Assembly (NCBI RefSeq): GCF_001294335.1 | Contig: NZ_LGKG01000154.1 | Coordinates: 1-64,000 of the forward strand | DNA: 64,000 nucleotides | DNA from: Streptomyces chattanoogensis | GTDB lineage: Bacteria; Actinomycetota; Actinomycetes; Streptomycetales; Streptomycetaceae | Direction of reading: 5' to 3' | In this document: piece after piece, positions 26,900 through 35,196 of the stretch | Numbering within the stretch: the first letter of the stretch is position 1 | Layout of the letters: every line of letters begins with the position of its first letter | Translations under genes and position numbers: made by a program | The notes under the pieces: generated by a model | What the model was told of the DNA's origin: nothing | Database searches by the model: none | The model's input: only the letters and a program-made list of their open reading frames with translations

Positions 26900-27450
26900 G
26901 TAGCCGCTCCCGCTCTGTCGTGCCGGACCACACGCTCCAGCATCCCCGGGCCGGATTACGGCTGCCAGTCGTGGAGCGGCCGTACGGGTACGTGCCGTAG
27001 CGCTCTGTGCCCTGTCGCTGCACAGGCCGGCATGGCGCCTGGTCGTGGAGGCAGCCGGGCACGGCGACCACGCGGGCGCCGGCGGTCGGCGAGACGGCGT
27101 TCACGCCCGTGGCTGCTCTGCCGGCGTGAGAGCCGACGCGGACCAACTGCCCCAGATGCACGAGCAGCGGGCGGCAGGTGAAGCGGAGCGGCCCTTCCGG
27201 CTCGCTCGCAGGGCGCGATCGCACCCGCCGGGGCCGGTTCCCCCGCCTCGCCGAGGTACCCGGCGCCGCTTTGTCGCCCTTGAACGCACTCTTGACCGTC
27301 CCACCCATAGGGCCCGCCCGCCCTCGTCGTCTACAGTTGCAGAATTCCGCAATTCAACAGATGACGCGACGGCCGGTCGGCCTGGACGCGGAGGGCATGC
27401 GTGGGCGGTTTCGCCGGGTCGGTACGGCAACGGGTGCGAGGGGCAGCGCC
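26900..27450. other. Intergenic region before the ArsR gene
   Basis: About 550 bases. Open frames here lack supporting features. The one clear signal is the 16-bp palindrome at 27337-27352. The rest holds the phosphatase promoter and nothing else I can support. Confidence 0.45.
27337..27352. promoter_or_regulatory. Palindrome, probable ArsR operator
   Basis: TTGCAGAATTCCGCAA reads the same on both strands at 14 of 16 positions, centred on GAATTC. It lies about 100 bases before the ArsR ATG. Size and symmetry fit an ArsR-family dimer site for autorepression. Confidence 0.6.
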
Positions 27451-28011
27451 ATGAACGGTGCATGGGTCCCCCTCTATCAGGCGAAGGCCGAATTCTTCCG
27501 GATGCTCGGTCATCCGGTCCGTATCCGGGTCCTGGAACTGCTCCAGGACGGGCCGCTGCCGGTGCGCAGCCTGCTGACCGCGATCGAGGTGGAGCCGTCC
27601 GCGCTCTCCCAGCAGCTGGCGGTCCTGCGCCGCTCGGGCATCGTGACGGCCACCCGCAGCGGCTCCACCGTCGTCTACGAGCTCGCCGGCGGCGATGTCG
27701 CGGAGCTGCTGGGCGCCGCCCGCCGGGTGCTGACCGATGTGCTCACCGGCCGGGATGCGCTCCTTGCCGAGCTGCGGGCGGCCGAACCCGTCGCCGTGGC
27801 ACGGACCGGAGCGGGAGCGGGGACCACGGAGGGAGCAGGGACCAAGGCCGGAGCGGGGGCGAAGGCCGGAGCAGGAACGAAAGCGGGGGCGCGGACCAAG
27901 GCCGGAGCGCGAGCCGGGGCCGGGGCACGGACCGAAGGGGGAGCACGGACCGAAGCCGTGACGCGGCCCGAAGGCGCAGCGGCGGCCGACAGTGTGGGGG
28001 CGGGCTCGTGA
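27451..28011 (+). CDS. ArsR family regulator with repeat-built C-terminal tail
   Basis: 186 residues. Residues 1-110 form a standard ArsR winged helix: F-F-R-M-L-G-H-P-V-R-I-R-V-L-E-L-L, recognition helix P-S-A-L-S-Q-Q-L-A-V-L-R-R-S-G, wing R-S-G-S-T-V-V-Y. No metal-binding Cys cluster is seen, so the signal is not obvious. From about residue 115 the protein is Gly/Ala/Thr/Lys-rich, made of repeated G-A-x-T-K-A-G-A units that are tandem at DNA level (27800-27960). The ATG at 27451 is chosen at the family N-terminus; upstream starts lengthen it implausibly. Confidence 0.8.
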   Translation: MNGAWVPLYQAKAEFFRMLGHPVRIRVLELLQDGPLPVRSLLTAIEVEPSALSQQLAVLRRSGIVTATRSGSTVVYELAGGDVAELLGAARRVLTDVLTGRDALLAELRAAEPVAVARTGAGAGTTEGAGTKAGAGAKAGAGTKAGARTKAGARAGAGARTEGGARTEAVTRPEGAAAADSVGAGS

Positions 28012-28043
28012 TGTACGTGCTCCGCCCCGAGGGGTGATGGCGC

Positions 28044-28436
28044 ATGGCCGCAGCGAGGCGTAAAGGGCCGCCGCCCTGGCGGGCGGTCCGCTCCCGTACC
28101 TGCATACCGCCGGCCACCGGTCCGGGCGCCGCCCGCGCGTGCCGCGGCGGCCACCACGGACGGGGACCGCTGAGGACCGCACGCGGACACGGCCGCGGCT
28201 GCCCGGAGTTCGCCGCCCGCCACCGGACGTCTCCGCGCTGCGGCTCCCGGCGCGGCTCGACCACCGCCGTCCGCCCCGGCCGCCAGCTGGCGCGGCTGCC
28301 CGGCGCGCTCCATGTCCCGCACCACACGGTCCAACGCAGCGTATGGCAACGGGCGATGCTCGCCATCCTCGTCAGCCAGCTGCTGATCCTCTTCCTGGCG
28401 CTGGTGGTCTATCTGGGGCGGCACGCGGGGACCTAG
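28044..28436 (+). CDS. Small protein with C-terminal membrane segment
   Basis: 130 residues, ATG 28044 after GAGGGGTGATGG. The first 85 residues are Arg/Gly/Pro/His-rich and probably disordered; the end holds W-Q-R-A-M-L-A-I-L-V-S-Q-L-L-I-L-F-L-A-L-V-V-Y-L, a clear membrane helix, so it would be C-terminally anchored. Codon third positions are strongly G/C, which supports coding. It follows ArsR on the same strand by 32 bases. Unknown function; it may be a decayed membrane protein. Confidence 0.45.
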   Translation: MAAARRKGPPPWRAVRSRTCIPPATGPGAARACRGGHHGRGPLRTARGHGRGCPEFAARHRTSPRCGSRRGSTTAVRPGRQLARLPGALHVPHHTVQRSVWQRAMLAILVSQLLILFLALVVYLGRHAGT

Positions 28437-28475
28437 CGGCCGCGGCGCACCGCGCCGCATCCGCCCGGTGAGCCG

Positions 28476-29258
28476 TCACGCGGCGGAGCCCCGGGTCCGC
28501 CACAGCCATCCGACATCCCGCCCGAACGACCACACCAGCAGCGCCAGCGCCACCGCCACGGCGATGCCCGCCCACCACCGCGGCATGATCCCGGCGCCGG
28601 CCACCACCAGGACCATCCCCTGGAGCGCGGCCACCGTCTTGCGGGCCATGCTGTGCGGCAAGGCGCCGCGCAGCCACGGCAGTACCCAGGACGCCGCGAC
28701 GAACGCGTACCGCATGAGGCCGATGGCCAGCACCCAGGAGCCCAGCGGCATCGCGACATAGACGGACAGCACCAGAATGAGGAACGCGTCGACCTCCATG
28801 TCGAAGCGGGCCCCCAGCGCTGTCGCCGTTCCCGTACGCCGCGCCACCTGCCCGTCGACCGCGTCCAGGACCAGCGCCACGGTGGCCAGCGCGGCCAGCA
28901 CCGGGACCGGCACCCGGTGGCCGAAGGAGTCCGCCACCAGGGCCGTCACCCCGCCGACGAGGACCGTGCGGGCGAGCGTGACGCGGTTGGCCGGGCCGAA
29001 CGGGCCCGTCCAGGACCGGCGCAGCGCCATGACCAGCAGCGCCCAGGTGACCACCGCGAACGTGGAGCCGGTCACCCACCCCGCGGTCCCCAGACCGGCC
29101 GCCCGGCACAGCACCTCCAGCACCAGCAGCTGTGCGCCGATACCGGCCGTCATGTCCCGGTCGTACCGCCTTGTGCCGCTCCACCTCGTGCCGTACGGCG
29201 TGATGCCGTACGGCGTGATGCCGTACGGCCTTATGTCGTACAGGTCTTGTGCGGTCAC
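28476..29258 (-). CDS. CDP-alcohol phosphatidyltransferase family protein
   Basis: 260 residues. The family signature is complete: D-A-V-D-G-Q-V-A-R-R, then G-A-R-F-D-M-E-V-D-A, giving the D-x2-D-G-x2-A-R-x8-G-x3-D-x3-D pattern that binds CDP and metal. Six or more membrane helices. Transfers a phospho-alcohol from CDP-activated donor to an acceptor alcohol in the membrane; the alcohol is unknown. GTG start with GGGAGG. The N-terminus has a P-Y-G-I-T-P-Y-G-I-T repeat caused by a 15-bp tandem repeat. Divergent from the dehydrogenase at the head of the pyrimidine/pterin-like cluster, so plausibly part of it. Confidence 0.85.
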   Translation of the reverse strand: MTAQDLYDIRPYGITPYGITPYGTRWSGTRRYDRDMTAGIGAQLLVLEVLCRAAGLGTAGWVTGSTFAVVTWALLVMALRRSWTGPFGPANRVTLARTVLVGGVTALVADSFGHRVPVPVLAALATVALVLDAVDGQVARRTGTATALGARFDMEVDAFLILVLSVYVAMPLGSWVLAIGLMRYAFVAASWVLPWLRGALPHSMARKTVAALQGMVLVVAGAGIMPRWWAGIAVAVALALLVWSFGRDVGWLWRTRGSAA

Positions 29259-29318
29259 CGGACCTCCCAGGACTTGGGGCGATGTATGGCGGAGACGAGG
29301 GCCGCCGCGTATCGTGAC

Positions 29319-29351
29319 GGCGTCATCATGATCACCAGCATGTGTGACGCC
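29319..29351. promoter_or_regulatory. Inverted repeat in the divergent control region
   Basis: GGCGTCA (29319-29325) and TGACGCC (29345-29351) are exact complements 19 bases apart, between the phosphatidyltransferase and dehydrogenase starts. Possible operator; no adjacent regulator gene. Confidence 0.4.
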
Positions 29352-29392
29352 AGCATTTACGAACCAACGCCGCAGCGTCCAGGAGGGTTCCG

Positions 29393-30385
29393 ATGTCGCG
29401 CGTCGCCCATGCCTTCTGGGTCAGCTCGCCGGGCCGGGGTGAGATCCGGGAGGTCGCGCTGCCGCGGCCCCGCGACGACGAGGTGCTGGTGCGGGCGGTG
29501 TGCTCCGGTGTGAGCCGGGGGACGGAGAGCCTGGTCCTCCGCGGCGGGGTGCCCGCGAGCCAGTACGGCGCGATGCGGGCGCCGTTCCAGGACGGCGAGT
29601 TCCCCGGCCCGGTCAAGTACGGCTACCTCAGCGTCGGCGTCGTGGAGGAGGGGCCCGCCGCGCTCCTCGGCCGTACGGTCTTCTGCCTCCATCCGCATCA
29701 GACCCGCTATGTCGTCCCGGCGAGCGCCGTGATCCCCGTACCGGATACCGTCCCCGCCCGACGGGCCGTACTGGCCGGGACGGTGGAGACCGCGGTGAAC
29801 GCCCTCTGGGACGCGGCGCCGCTGGTCGGGGACCGGATCGCGGTGGTCGGCGCGGGGATGGTCGGATGCGGCGTCGCCGCCGTGCTCGCCCGCTATCCCG
29901 CCGTCCGGGTGCAGCTGGTCGACGCCGACCCCCAACGGGCCGGAACCGCCCGGGCGCTGGGCGTCCCCTTCGCGCTGCCCGCGGACGCGCTGGGCGACTG
30001 CGACCTCGTCGTCCACGCCAGCGCCACCGAGGCCGGGCTCGCCCGCTCGCTCGAACTGCTCGCCCCGGAGGGCACGGTCATCGAGCTCAGCTGGTACGGC
30101 GACCGGCCGGTCAGCCTCCCCCTGGGAGAGGCCTTCCACTCCCGCCGCCTGACCGTCCGCAGCAGCCAGGTGGGCGCCGTCTCCCCCACCGTGCGCGGCC
30201 GCCGCACCCACGCCGACCGGCTCGCGCTCGCCCTCGAACTGCTCGCCGACCCCGCCTTCGACGCGCTGATCACCGGCGAATCCGCCTTCGAGGACCTGCC
30301 GCAGGTGCTGCCCCGGATCGCCTCGGGCGAGCTTCCGGCGCTGTGCCACCGCATCCGGTACGGGGACGCGGCGGCCCTCGGGTAG
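29393..30385 (+). CDS. MDR-type dehydrogenase (zinc-alcohol-dehydrogenase-like)
   Basis: 330 residues. Medium-chain fold: N-terminal catalytic domain with V-C-S-G-V-S-R-G-T-E-S, then Rossmann V-V-G-A-G-M-V-G-C-G and L-V-D-A-D-P-Q-R-A. The G-H-E zinc motif of true alcohol dehydrogenases is missing, as in BchC-like and related members, so zinc use is doubtful. ATG after AGGAGGG. It opens the plus-strand run of the cluster (PTPS-like, glycosyltransferase, methyltransferase, flippase-like), so it probably oxidises or reduces a cluster intermediate. Confidence 0.8.
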   Translation: MSRVAHAFWVSSPGRGEIREVALPRPRDDEVLVRAVCSGVSRGTESLVLRGGVPASQYGAMRAPFQDGEFPGPVKYGYLSVGVVEEGPAALLGRTVFCLHPHQTRYVVPASAVIPVPDTVPARRAVLAGTVETAVNALWDAAPLVGDRIAVVGAGMVGCGVAAVLARYPAVRVQLVDADPQRAGTARALGVPFALPADALGDCDLVVHASATEAGLARSLELLAPEGTVIELSWYGDRPVSLPLGEAFHSRRLTVRSSQVGAVSPTVRGRRTHADRLALALELLADPAFDALITGESAFEDLPQVLPRIASGELPALCHRIRYGDAAALG

Positions 30386-30463
30386 CCGCTCCGGACCGCG
30401 GGGCCAGTCCCTCCCCGCCCGTAGCCCGCCACCCCCACTCCGTCACCACACTGGAGGACCACC

Positions 30464-30862
30464 GTGTTCAGCATCACCGTCCGCGACCACCTCATGGTCG
30501 CCCACAGCTTCCGCGGCGCGGTCTTCGGCCCGGCGCAGCGCCTGCACGGCGCGACCTTCGTCGTGGACGCCACCTTCCGCCGCGCCGAACTCGACGCCGA
30601 CAACATCGTCGTCGACATCGGTCTGGCCACTCAGGAACTCGGCGGGGTGGTCGGGGAGTTGAACTACCGGAACCTCGACGACGAGCCGGCCTTCGCCGGC
30701 ATCAACACTTCGACGGAGGCACTGGCCAAAGTGATCGCCGACCGACTTGCCGACCGCATACACGCCGGAAACCTGGGCGAGAGCGCCCGCGAGCTGGCCG
30801 GCATATCGGTCACCTTGCACGAGTCGCACATCGCCTGGGCGACCTACGAGCGCACTCTGTGA
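30464..30862 (+). CDS. 6-pyruvoyltetrahydropterin synthase-fold protein, non-canonical active site
   Basis: 132 residues, T-fold of the PTPS/QueD family (F-S-I-T-V-R-D-H start, [22 protein letters not shown]). In active enzymes the central motif holds a catalytic Cys and L-H-G-H with two zinc His; here it is A-Q-R-L-H-G-A, so the Cys and one His are gone. From memory, the S. coelicolor homologue SCO6650 was crystallised and reported to lack zinc and PTPS activity while keeping a pterin-like pocket. It sits after the dehydrogenase and overlaps the glycosyltransferase by GTGA. It may bind or cyclise a pyrimidine product of the nearby cyclohydrolase. Confidence 0.85.
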   Translation: MFSITVRDHLMVAHSFRGAVFGPAQRLHGATFVVDATFRRAELDADNIVVDIGLATQELGGVVGELNYRNLDDEPAFAGINTSTEALAKVIADRLADRIHAGNLGESARELAGISVTLHESHIAWATYERTL

Positions 30863-32010
30863 CAGCCACCGGGAAGGCCGGGGAGCGCCTGCTGCACTTC
30901 GTCCTGCCCGGGGAGGTGGACGACCCCGCCGCACCCAGCGGCGGGAACACCTACGACCGGCGGCTGTGCCGTGAACTCCCGGCGGCCGGATGGCAGGTGC
31001 GCCCGTACACCGTGCCCGGGAGCGGGCCGGAGCCGGGCCCGGAAGCCCGCAGGGAACTGGCGCGGTGCCTGGCCGCATTGCCGGACGGCGCCCTCGTCCT
31101 CCTGGACGGCCTGGTGGCCTGCGGAGTCCCCGAGATCACCGCCCCCGAGGCCGGACGGCTGCGGATGGCCGTACTGGTGCACCTGCCGCTGGCCGACGAG
31201 ACCGGGCTCGCCCCCGCCACGGCCCGGGAGCTGGCCGCCCGGGAGCGCCGCACCCTGCACGCCGTAGGGGCGGTGGTGGCCACGAGCCGGTGGGCCGCGC
31301 GACGGCTCGTGGCGCAGCACGGGCTGGCCGCCGACCGGGTCCATGTCGCCGCGCCGGGAGTCGACCCCGCGCCCCTCGCGCCCGGCACGGACGGCGCCAC
31401 CCGGCCACAACTGCTGTGCGTCGCCGCGGTCACCCCGCGCAAGGGACAGCACCGCCTGGTGGAGGCCCTCGCCACCGTCCCCGAACTGCCCTGGACCTGC
31501 GCATGCGTGGGAGGGGCCCGAGGGGATTCCCCCTATATGACCCAACTCGCCTCAAAAGTAAAGCAACTCGGACTCGACGACCGGGTGCGGTTCGCCGGGC
31601 CGCGGGCGGGTGCGGAGCTCGAGGCGTATTACGCGGCGGCCGATCTCCTGGTGCTCACCTCGTACGCCGAGACCTACGGGATGGTCGTCACCGAGGCCCT
31701 GGCGCGCGGAATTCCCGTACTGGCCACGGCCGTCGGCGGCGTCCCGGAGGCCGTCGGAAGCGCCCCGGACGGCAGGGTGCCGGGCCTCCTCGTACCGTCC
31801 GACGACCCGGCGGCGCTCTCCGGCGCGCTGCGCGGCTGGCTCGGGGACCCGGAACTGCGGCAACGCCTCAAGATTCTGGCGCGCGGGCGGCGTGCCACGC
31901 TGGAAGGGTGGGAGATGACGGCGCACAACCTGGCGGCGGCACTGGAACGGCTTCGGCACGAGCCCGTTCGGCCCAAACCCGTCCGGCACGAGCCCGGGAC
32001 GGCCGGGTGA
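30859..32010 (+). CDS. Glycosyltransferase, GT4 family
   Basis: 383 residues, GT-B fold. N-terminal domain with [11 protein letters not shown], the inter-domain part V-H-V-A-A-P-G-V-D, and a C-terminal donor site [34 protein letters not shown], the E-x7-E motif of retaining GT4 enzymes. The GTG start overlaps the PTPS-like stop. It adds a sugar to a cluster intermediate or lipid carrier. The C-terminus ([14 protein letters not shown]) is a short tandem expansion outside the fold. Confidence 0.87.
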   Translation: MTATGKAGERLLHFVLPGEVDDPAAPSGGNTYDRRLCRELPAAGWQVRPYTVPGSGPEPGPEARRELARCLAALPDGALVLLDGLVACGVPEITAPEAGRLRMAVLVHLPLADETGLAPATARELAARERRTLHAVGAVVATSRWAARRLVAQHGLAADRVHVAAPGVDPAPLAPGTDGATRPQLLCVAAVTPRKGQHRLVEALATVPELPWTCACVGGARGDSPYMTQLASKVKQLGLDDRVRFAGPRAGAELEAYYAAADLLVLTSYAETYGMVVTEALARGIPVLATAVGGVPEAVGSAPDGRVPGLLVPSDDPAALSGALRGWLGDPELRQRLKILARGRRATLEGWEMTAHNLAAALERLRHEPVRPKPVRHEPGTAG

Positions 32011-32900
32011 ACGCCTCCGGGGGCGCCGCGGCCGACCCGGCGGAGGGCGAGGGCTCACGGCCGCGATTCGCCCCGGAATGGCTGGAGTTGCGCGAGCCCG
32101 CCGATGCGGCAGCCCGCACACCCGAACTCCTCCGGCCGCTGCGCGCCGCACTGGCCGCCCGCGCCGGGAGCCCACGCCCGACGGTGATCCGCGATCTGGG
32201 CTGCGGCACCGGCTCCATGGGCCGCTGGCTCGCCGTCCGGCTGCCCGGCCCGCAGCACTGGATCCTGTACGACCATGACCCCGCGCTGCTCGCCCGCGCC
32301 GCGCACGGCATGCCCCCGGCCGCCGCCGACGCCGGTGCCGTAACGGCCACCACGGAACGGGGTGACCTCGCCCGGCTGACCGCCGCCGAGCTCGCCGGCA
32401 CCTCACTGGTCACCGCCTCGGCCCTGCTCGATCTCCTCACCCATGACGAGGTGGCCGCGCTCGCCGAGGCGTGCGTGGACGCCGGCTGCCCCGCCCTGTT
32501 CGCGCTCTCCGTGGCGGGCCGCGTCGAACTCACCCCGTACGAACCGTTCGACGCGGACCTCACCGCCGCCTTCAACGACCATCAGCGCCGCACGGCCGGC
32601 GGCCGGCGGCTGCTCGGCCCGGATGCGGCCGCCGCGGCCACGGCGGCGTTCGAGCGGTGTGGCGCCGCGGTCATGACGCGGCCCAGCCCCTGGCGGCTCG
32701 GCGGCAAGGAGGCCGCGCTCACCGCCGAATGGCTGCGCGGCTGGGTGGGCGCCGCGTGCGAGCAGCGGCCGGAGTTGGCGGCCCGCGCGGACGCGTATCT
32801 ACGACGGCGGCTGGAGGCCTGCGCGGCGGGGGAGTTGCGGGTCACCGTGCACCACACGGATCTGCTGGCGCTGCCCGGGCCACGCCCGGCGACCGGCTGA
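32007..32900 (+). CDS. Class I SAM-dependent methyltransferase
   Basis: 297 residues. SAM site V-I-R-D-L-G-C-G-T-G-S-M-G-R-W near residue 65, acidic loop L-Y-D-H-D-P, and a later V-T-A-S-A-L-L-D-L-L-T motif. The GTG overlaps the glycosyltransferase stop (GTGA), which supports translational coupling in one operon. Acceptor atom unknown. The first 30 residues are low-complexity Gly/Ala/Glu. Confidence 0.85.
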   Translation: MNASGGAAADPAEGEGSRPRFAPEWLELREPADAAARTPELLRPLRAALAARAGSPRPTVIRDLGCGTGSMGRWLAVRLPGPQHWILYDHDPALLARAAHGMPPAAADAGAVTATTERGDLARLTAAELAGTSLVTASALLDLLTHDEVAALAEACVDAGCPALFALSVAGRVELTPYEPFDADLTAAFNDHQRRTAGGRRLLGPDAAAAATAAFERCGAAVMTRPSPWRLGGKEAALTAEWLRGWVGAACEQRPELAARADAYLRRRLEACAAGELRVTVHHTDLLALPGPRPATG

Positions 32901-32913
32901 GGAAACCGTCCGC

Positions 32914-34095
32914 ATGATCGCGAACCGCGCGGACGCGAACCGCACAAACGGAAACTGCACGATCGCGAACCGCATGATCCGTACGCTCCGGGCGATCCGC
33001 ATGAGGAGGCGATCCGGGTCCGGGTGGGCGCGGCTGCGGACGGTGGGCGGACTGTGCATCCTCGCGGTGCTGGTGTGGCACCTGGGCTCCGACGCCTTCC
33101 TCGACGGCCTGGGCAGAATCGACGTCCCCACGCTGCTGTCCGCCCTCGGAATCGGCCTGCTGACCACAGTGTTCAGCGCCTGGCGCTGGTGCCTGGTGGC
33201 CCGCGGCCTCGGCCTGCGGCTGCCACTCGGCCGGGCCGTCGCCGACTACTACCGCGCCCTGTTCCTCAATGCCGCGCTCCCCGGCGGTGTGGTCGGTGAC
33301 GTCCACCGCGCGGTACGGCACGGCCGGAGCGCCCGCGACCTCGGACGCGCCGTCCGCGCCGTCGTCCTGGAACGCACCGCGGGCCAGCTCGTGCTGCTGG
33401 TCGCCGGCGCGGCGGTGCTGCTGGTCCGGCCGTCGCCGGCCCTCGCGCAGGTGGGCCGCGTGCTGAGCACACCCGGCGCGGCACTCGCGGCGGCCGCGGT
33501 CACCGTACTGGCGATCGCCGTTGCCTACTGGACCCGAGGCGCCTCCCGCGCCGGACGCGCCCTCCGCACCACGCTGACCGAGGCCCGCCAGGCCCTCTTC
33601 GCCCGCGCCACTTGGCCGGGCGTGGCCTTCTCGTCCGCGGTGGTTCTCGCGGGATATCTCGGGATGTTCGTGCTCGCCGCCCGCGTGTCGGGAGTCGGCG
33701 CACCGCTCGCCGAGCTGGTCCCGCTGGTTGTGCTCGCGCTGCTGGCGATGGCCGTGCCGCTGAACGTGGGCGGGTGGGGCCCGCGGGAAGGCGTCGCGGC
33801 ATGGGCCTTCGGCGCGGCCGGGCTGGGCGCGGCGCAGGGGCTCACCGCGTCCGTTGTCTACGGCGCCCTTGCGTTTGTCGCGAGCTTGCCGGGTGCCGCC
33901 GTGCTGGTGGTGCGCTGGGTCGCCGGGATACGGGCCGGAGGCGCGAGGAACGCGAGGCGGGAGGCCGAAGAGGAAGAGAGGGAGGGGGAAGGAGACTTGG
34001 CTGTGCAGCCTGCGCAGGCTGCACAGGGTGCGACGGGCGGGAAGGGCCGGAAGGGCGCGGCGAATGAAGCCGGTGAGGTACAGACCACGCCCTGA
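32914..34095 (+). CDS. Lysylphosphatidylglycerol-synthase-type flippase-like membrane protein
   Basis: 393 residues, eight or so membrane helices, UPF0104/AglD/MprF-N-type. Typical motifs: W-R-W-C-L-V-A-R-G-L-G, Y-Y-R-A-L-F-L-N-A-A-L-P-G-G-V-V-G-D, E-R-T-A-G-Q, and V-P-L-N-V-G-G-W-G-P-R-E-G. Such domains move charged or glycosylated lipids across the membrane. Both ends are low-complexity: N-terminal R-A-D-A-N-R-T-N-G-N, C-terminal E-A-E-E-E-E-R-E-G-E-G. Thirteen bases after the methyltransferase, it suggests that the cluster product is membrane-linked or exported. Confidence 0.85.
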   Translation: MIANRADANRTNGNCTIANRMIRTLRAIRMRRRSGSGWARLRTVGGLCILAVLVWHLGSDAFLDGLGRIDVPTLLSALGIGLLTTVFSAWRWCLVARGLGLRLPLGRAVADYYRALFLNAALPGGVVGDVHRAVRHGRSARDLGRAVRAVVLERTAGQLVLLVAGAAVLLVRPSPALAQVGRVLSTPGAALAAAAVTVLAIAVAYWTRGASRAGRALRTTLTEARQALFARATWPGVAFSSAVVLAGYLGMFVLAARVSGVGAPLAELVPLVVLALLAMAVPLNVGGWGPREGVAAWAFGAAGLGAAQGLTASVVYGALAFVASLPGAAVLVVRWVAGIRAGGARNARREAEEEEREGEGDLAVQPAQAAQGATGGKGRKGAANEAGEVQTTP

Positions 34096-34341
34096 GGAGC
34101 CCTCAACCCCCAAGAAACCCCAAGGGGACCCCATGAAGCCTCATGAAGTCTCAAGAAGCCCACAAGGACTCCTCAAGCTTTCACCACCTCCGGAACGTAC
34201 CGCACCGCAGGGAACCAATCACTCTCCGTAATTCGTTGCCGAAATAAGGAGAGGAGGAGGCGGCGCAAGGCACACGGCACAAGGCCGGGCACCGGCCGCA
34301 GGGGCAAGCCGGGGCCGCAGGGGCAAGCCGGATGCGTCTGC

Positions 34342-35196
34342 TCAAGCCGGTGCGCCACCCTCAGGACACGTGCCGGGCCCCCGTAGCTCGAGTTCGAAAA
34401 GAGTGTCCTCGCCGAGCAGGGTGCGCCGCAGCGCAGGGCGGAGTGCGTCGCGCATCACCGGGGTTCCGGGAAAGCGCAGGCCGGGGACGCCGTCGCCGAG
34501 CAGCACCGGGGCGACGGTGAGATAGAGCCGGTCCAGCGCCCCATCCTGCAGGAAGCGGGAGACGGTGACGCCCCCGCCTTCGACCAGCACCCGGCCCAGC
34601 CCACGCCGTGCCAGCGCCGCGAGGAGGCGACGCGGCGCGAAGGCGGCGGCGTCGGGCAGCGCGAGGACGTCCACGCTGCTGCCGGGCGCATGCCCGGCAC
34701 CCTCCGGACCCACCACCCACACCGTGGGCGCGGCACCATCGGTGAACAGCTGGTGCCCGCGTGGCACCCGGCCGTGCGGGTCGAGCACGACGCGTACGGG
34801 GTTGTCGCCGGTGCAGGCGCGCACCGTCAGCCGGGGATCGTCCGCCGTGGCGGTCCCGGCGCCGACGATCACCGCGTCGGCCAGTGCGCGCAGCCGGTGC
34901 AGATGGCGGCGGTCCTCCTCGCCGGTGACATAGTCCGCGTCGCCGGTGCGGGTCGCGATGAAGCCGTCCAGGCTCTGGCCGAGCTGGGCGAAGGCGATAC
35001 GGGGGCCGGCCAGGCAGAGCGGCAGATAGCGGTCGGCCAGCTGCGCCGCCTCGGGCGAGGCATGCTGCGCCCAGCGGCCCGGCACCAGCCCGGCGGCCTC
35101 GGCATCTTCCGCGGTGCGGATGCGGCGCAGCCGGTCCCACGCCGTGCTCTCGTCGAATGCCTCAGTCGCCGTGGTCTTGTCGAGCGTCTCAGTCAT
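34342..35196 (-). CDS. RibD C-terminal-type pyrimidine reductase
   Basis: 284 residues. Dihydrofolate-reductase-like RibD-C fold: I-A-F-A-Q-L-G-Q-S-L-D-G-F-I-A, D-A-V-I-V-G-A-G-T-A-T-A-D-D-P-R-L-T-V-R, and V-L-V-E-G-G-G-V-T-V-S-R-F-L. In riboflavin synthesis this domain reduces the ribosylamino side chain of the pyrimidine intermediate with NADPH. There is no deaminase domain in front, and the first 60 residues are family-specific. ATG 35196 overlaps the creatininase stop by 8 bases, so they are one operon. Probably reduces the deformylated cyclohydrolase product. The 246 bases between this gene and the flippase stop hold no supported gene. Confidence 0.87.
   Translation of the reverse strand: MTETLDKTTATEAFDESTAWDRLRRIRTAEDAEAAGLVPGRWAQHASPEAAQLADRYLPLCLAGPRIAFAQLGQSLDGFIATRTGDADYVTGEEDRRHLHRLRALADAVIVGAGTATADDPRLTVRACTGDNPVRVVLDPHGRVPRGHQLFTDGAAPTVWVVGPEGAGHAPGSSVDVLALPDAAAFAPRRLLAALARRGLGRVLVEGGGVTVSRFLQDGALDRLYLTVAPVLLGDGVPGLRFPGTPVMRDALRPALRRTLLGEDTLFELELRGPGTCPEGGAPA

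Noticed and set aside
27800..27960. Repeat run as a CRISPR array
   Set aside because: Repeats are imperfect, without spacers of constant length, lie in frame inside the ArsR gene and have no cas genes near.
34133..34231. Possible 32-residue peptide after the flippase gene
   Set aside because: A G-rich site precedes the ATG, but codons such as AGA and TCA are atypical and the composition matches the AT-richer non-coding gap.
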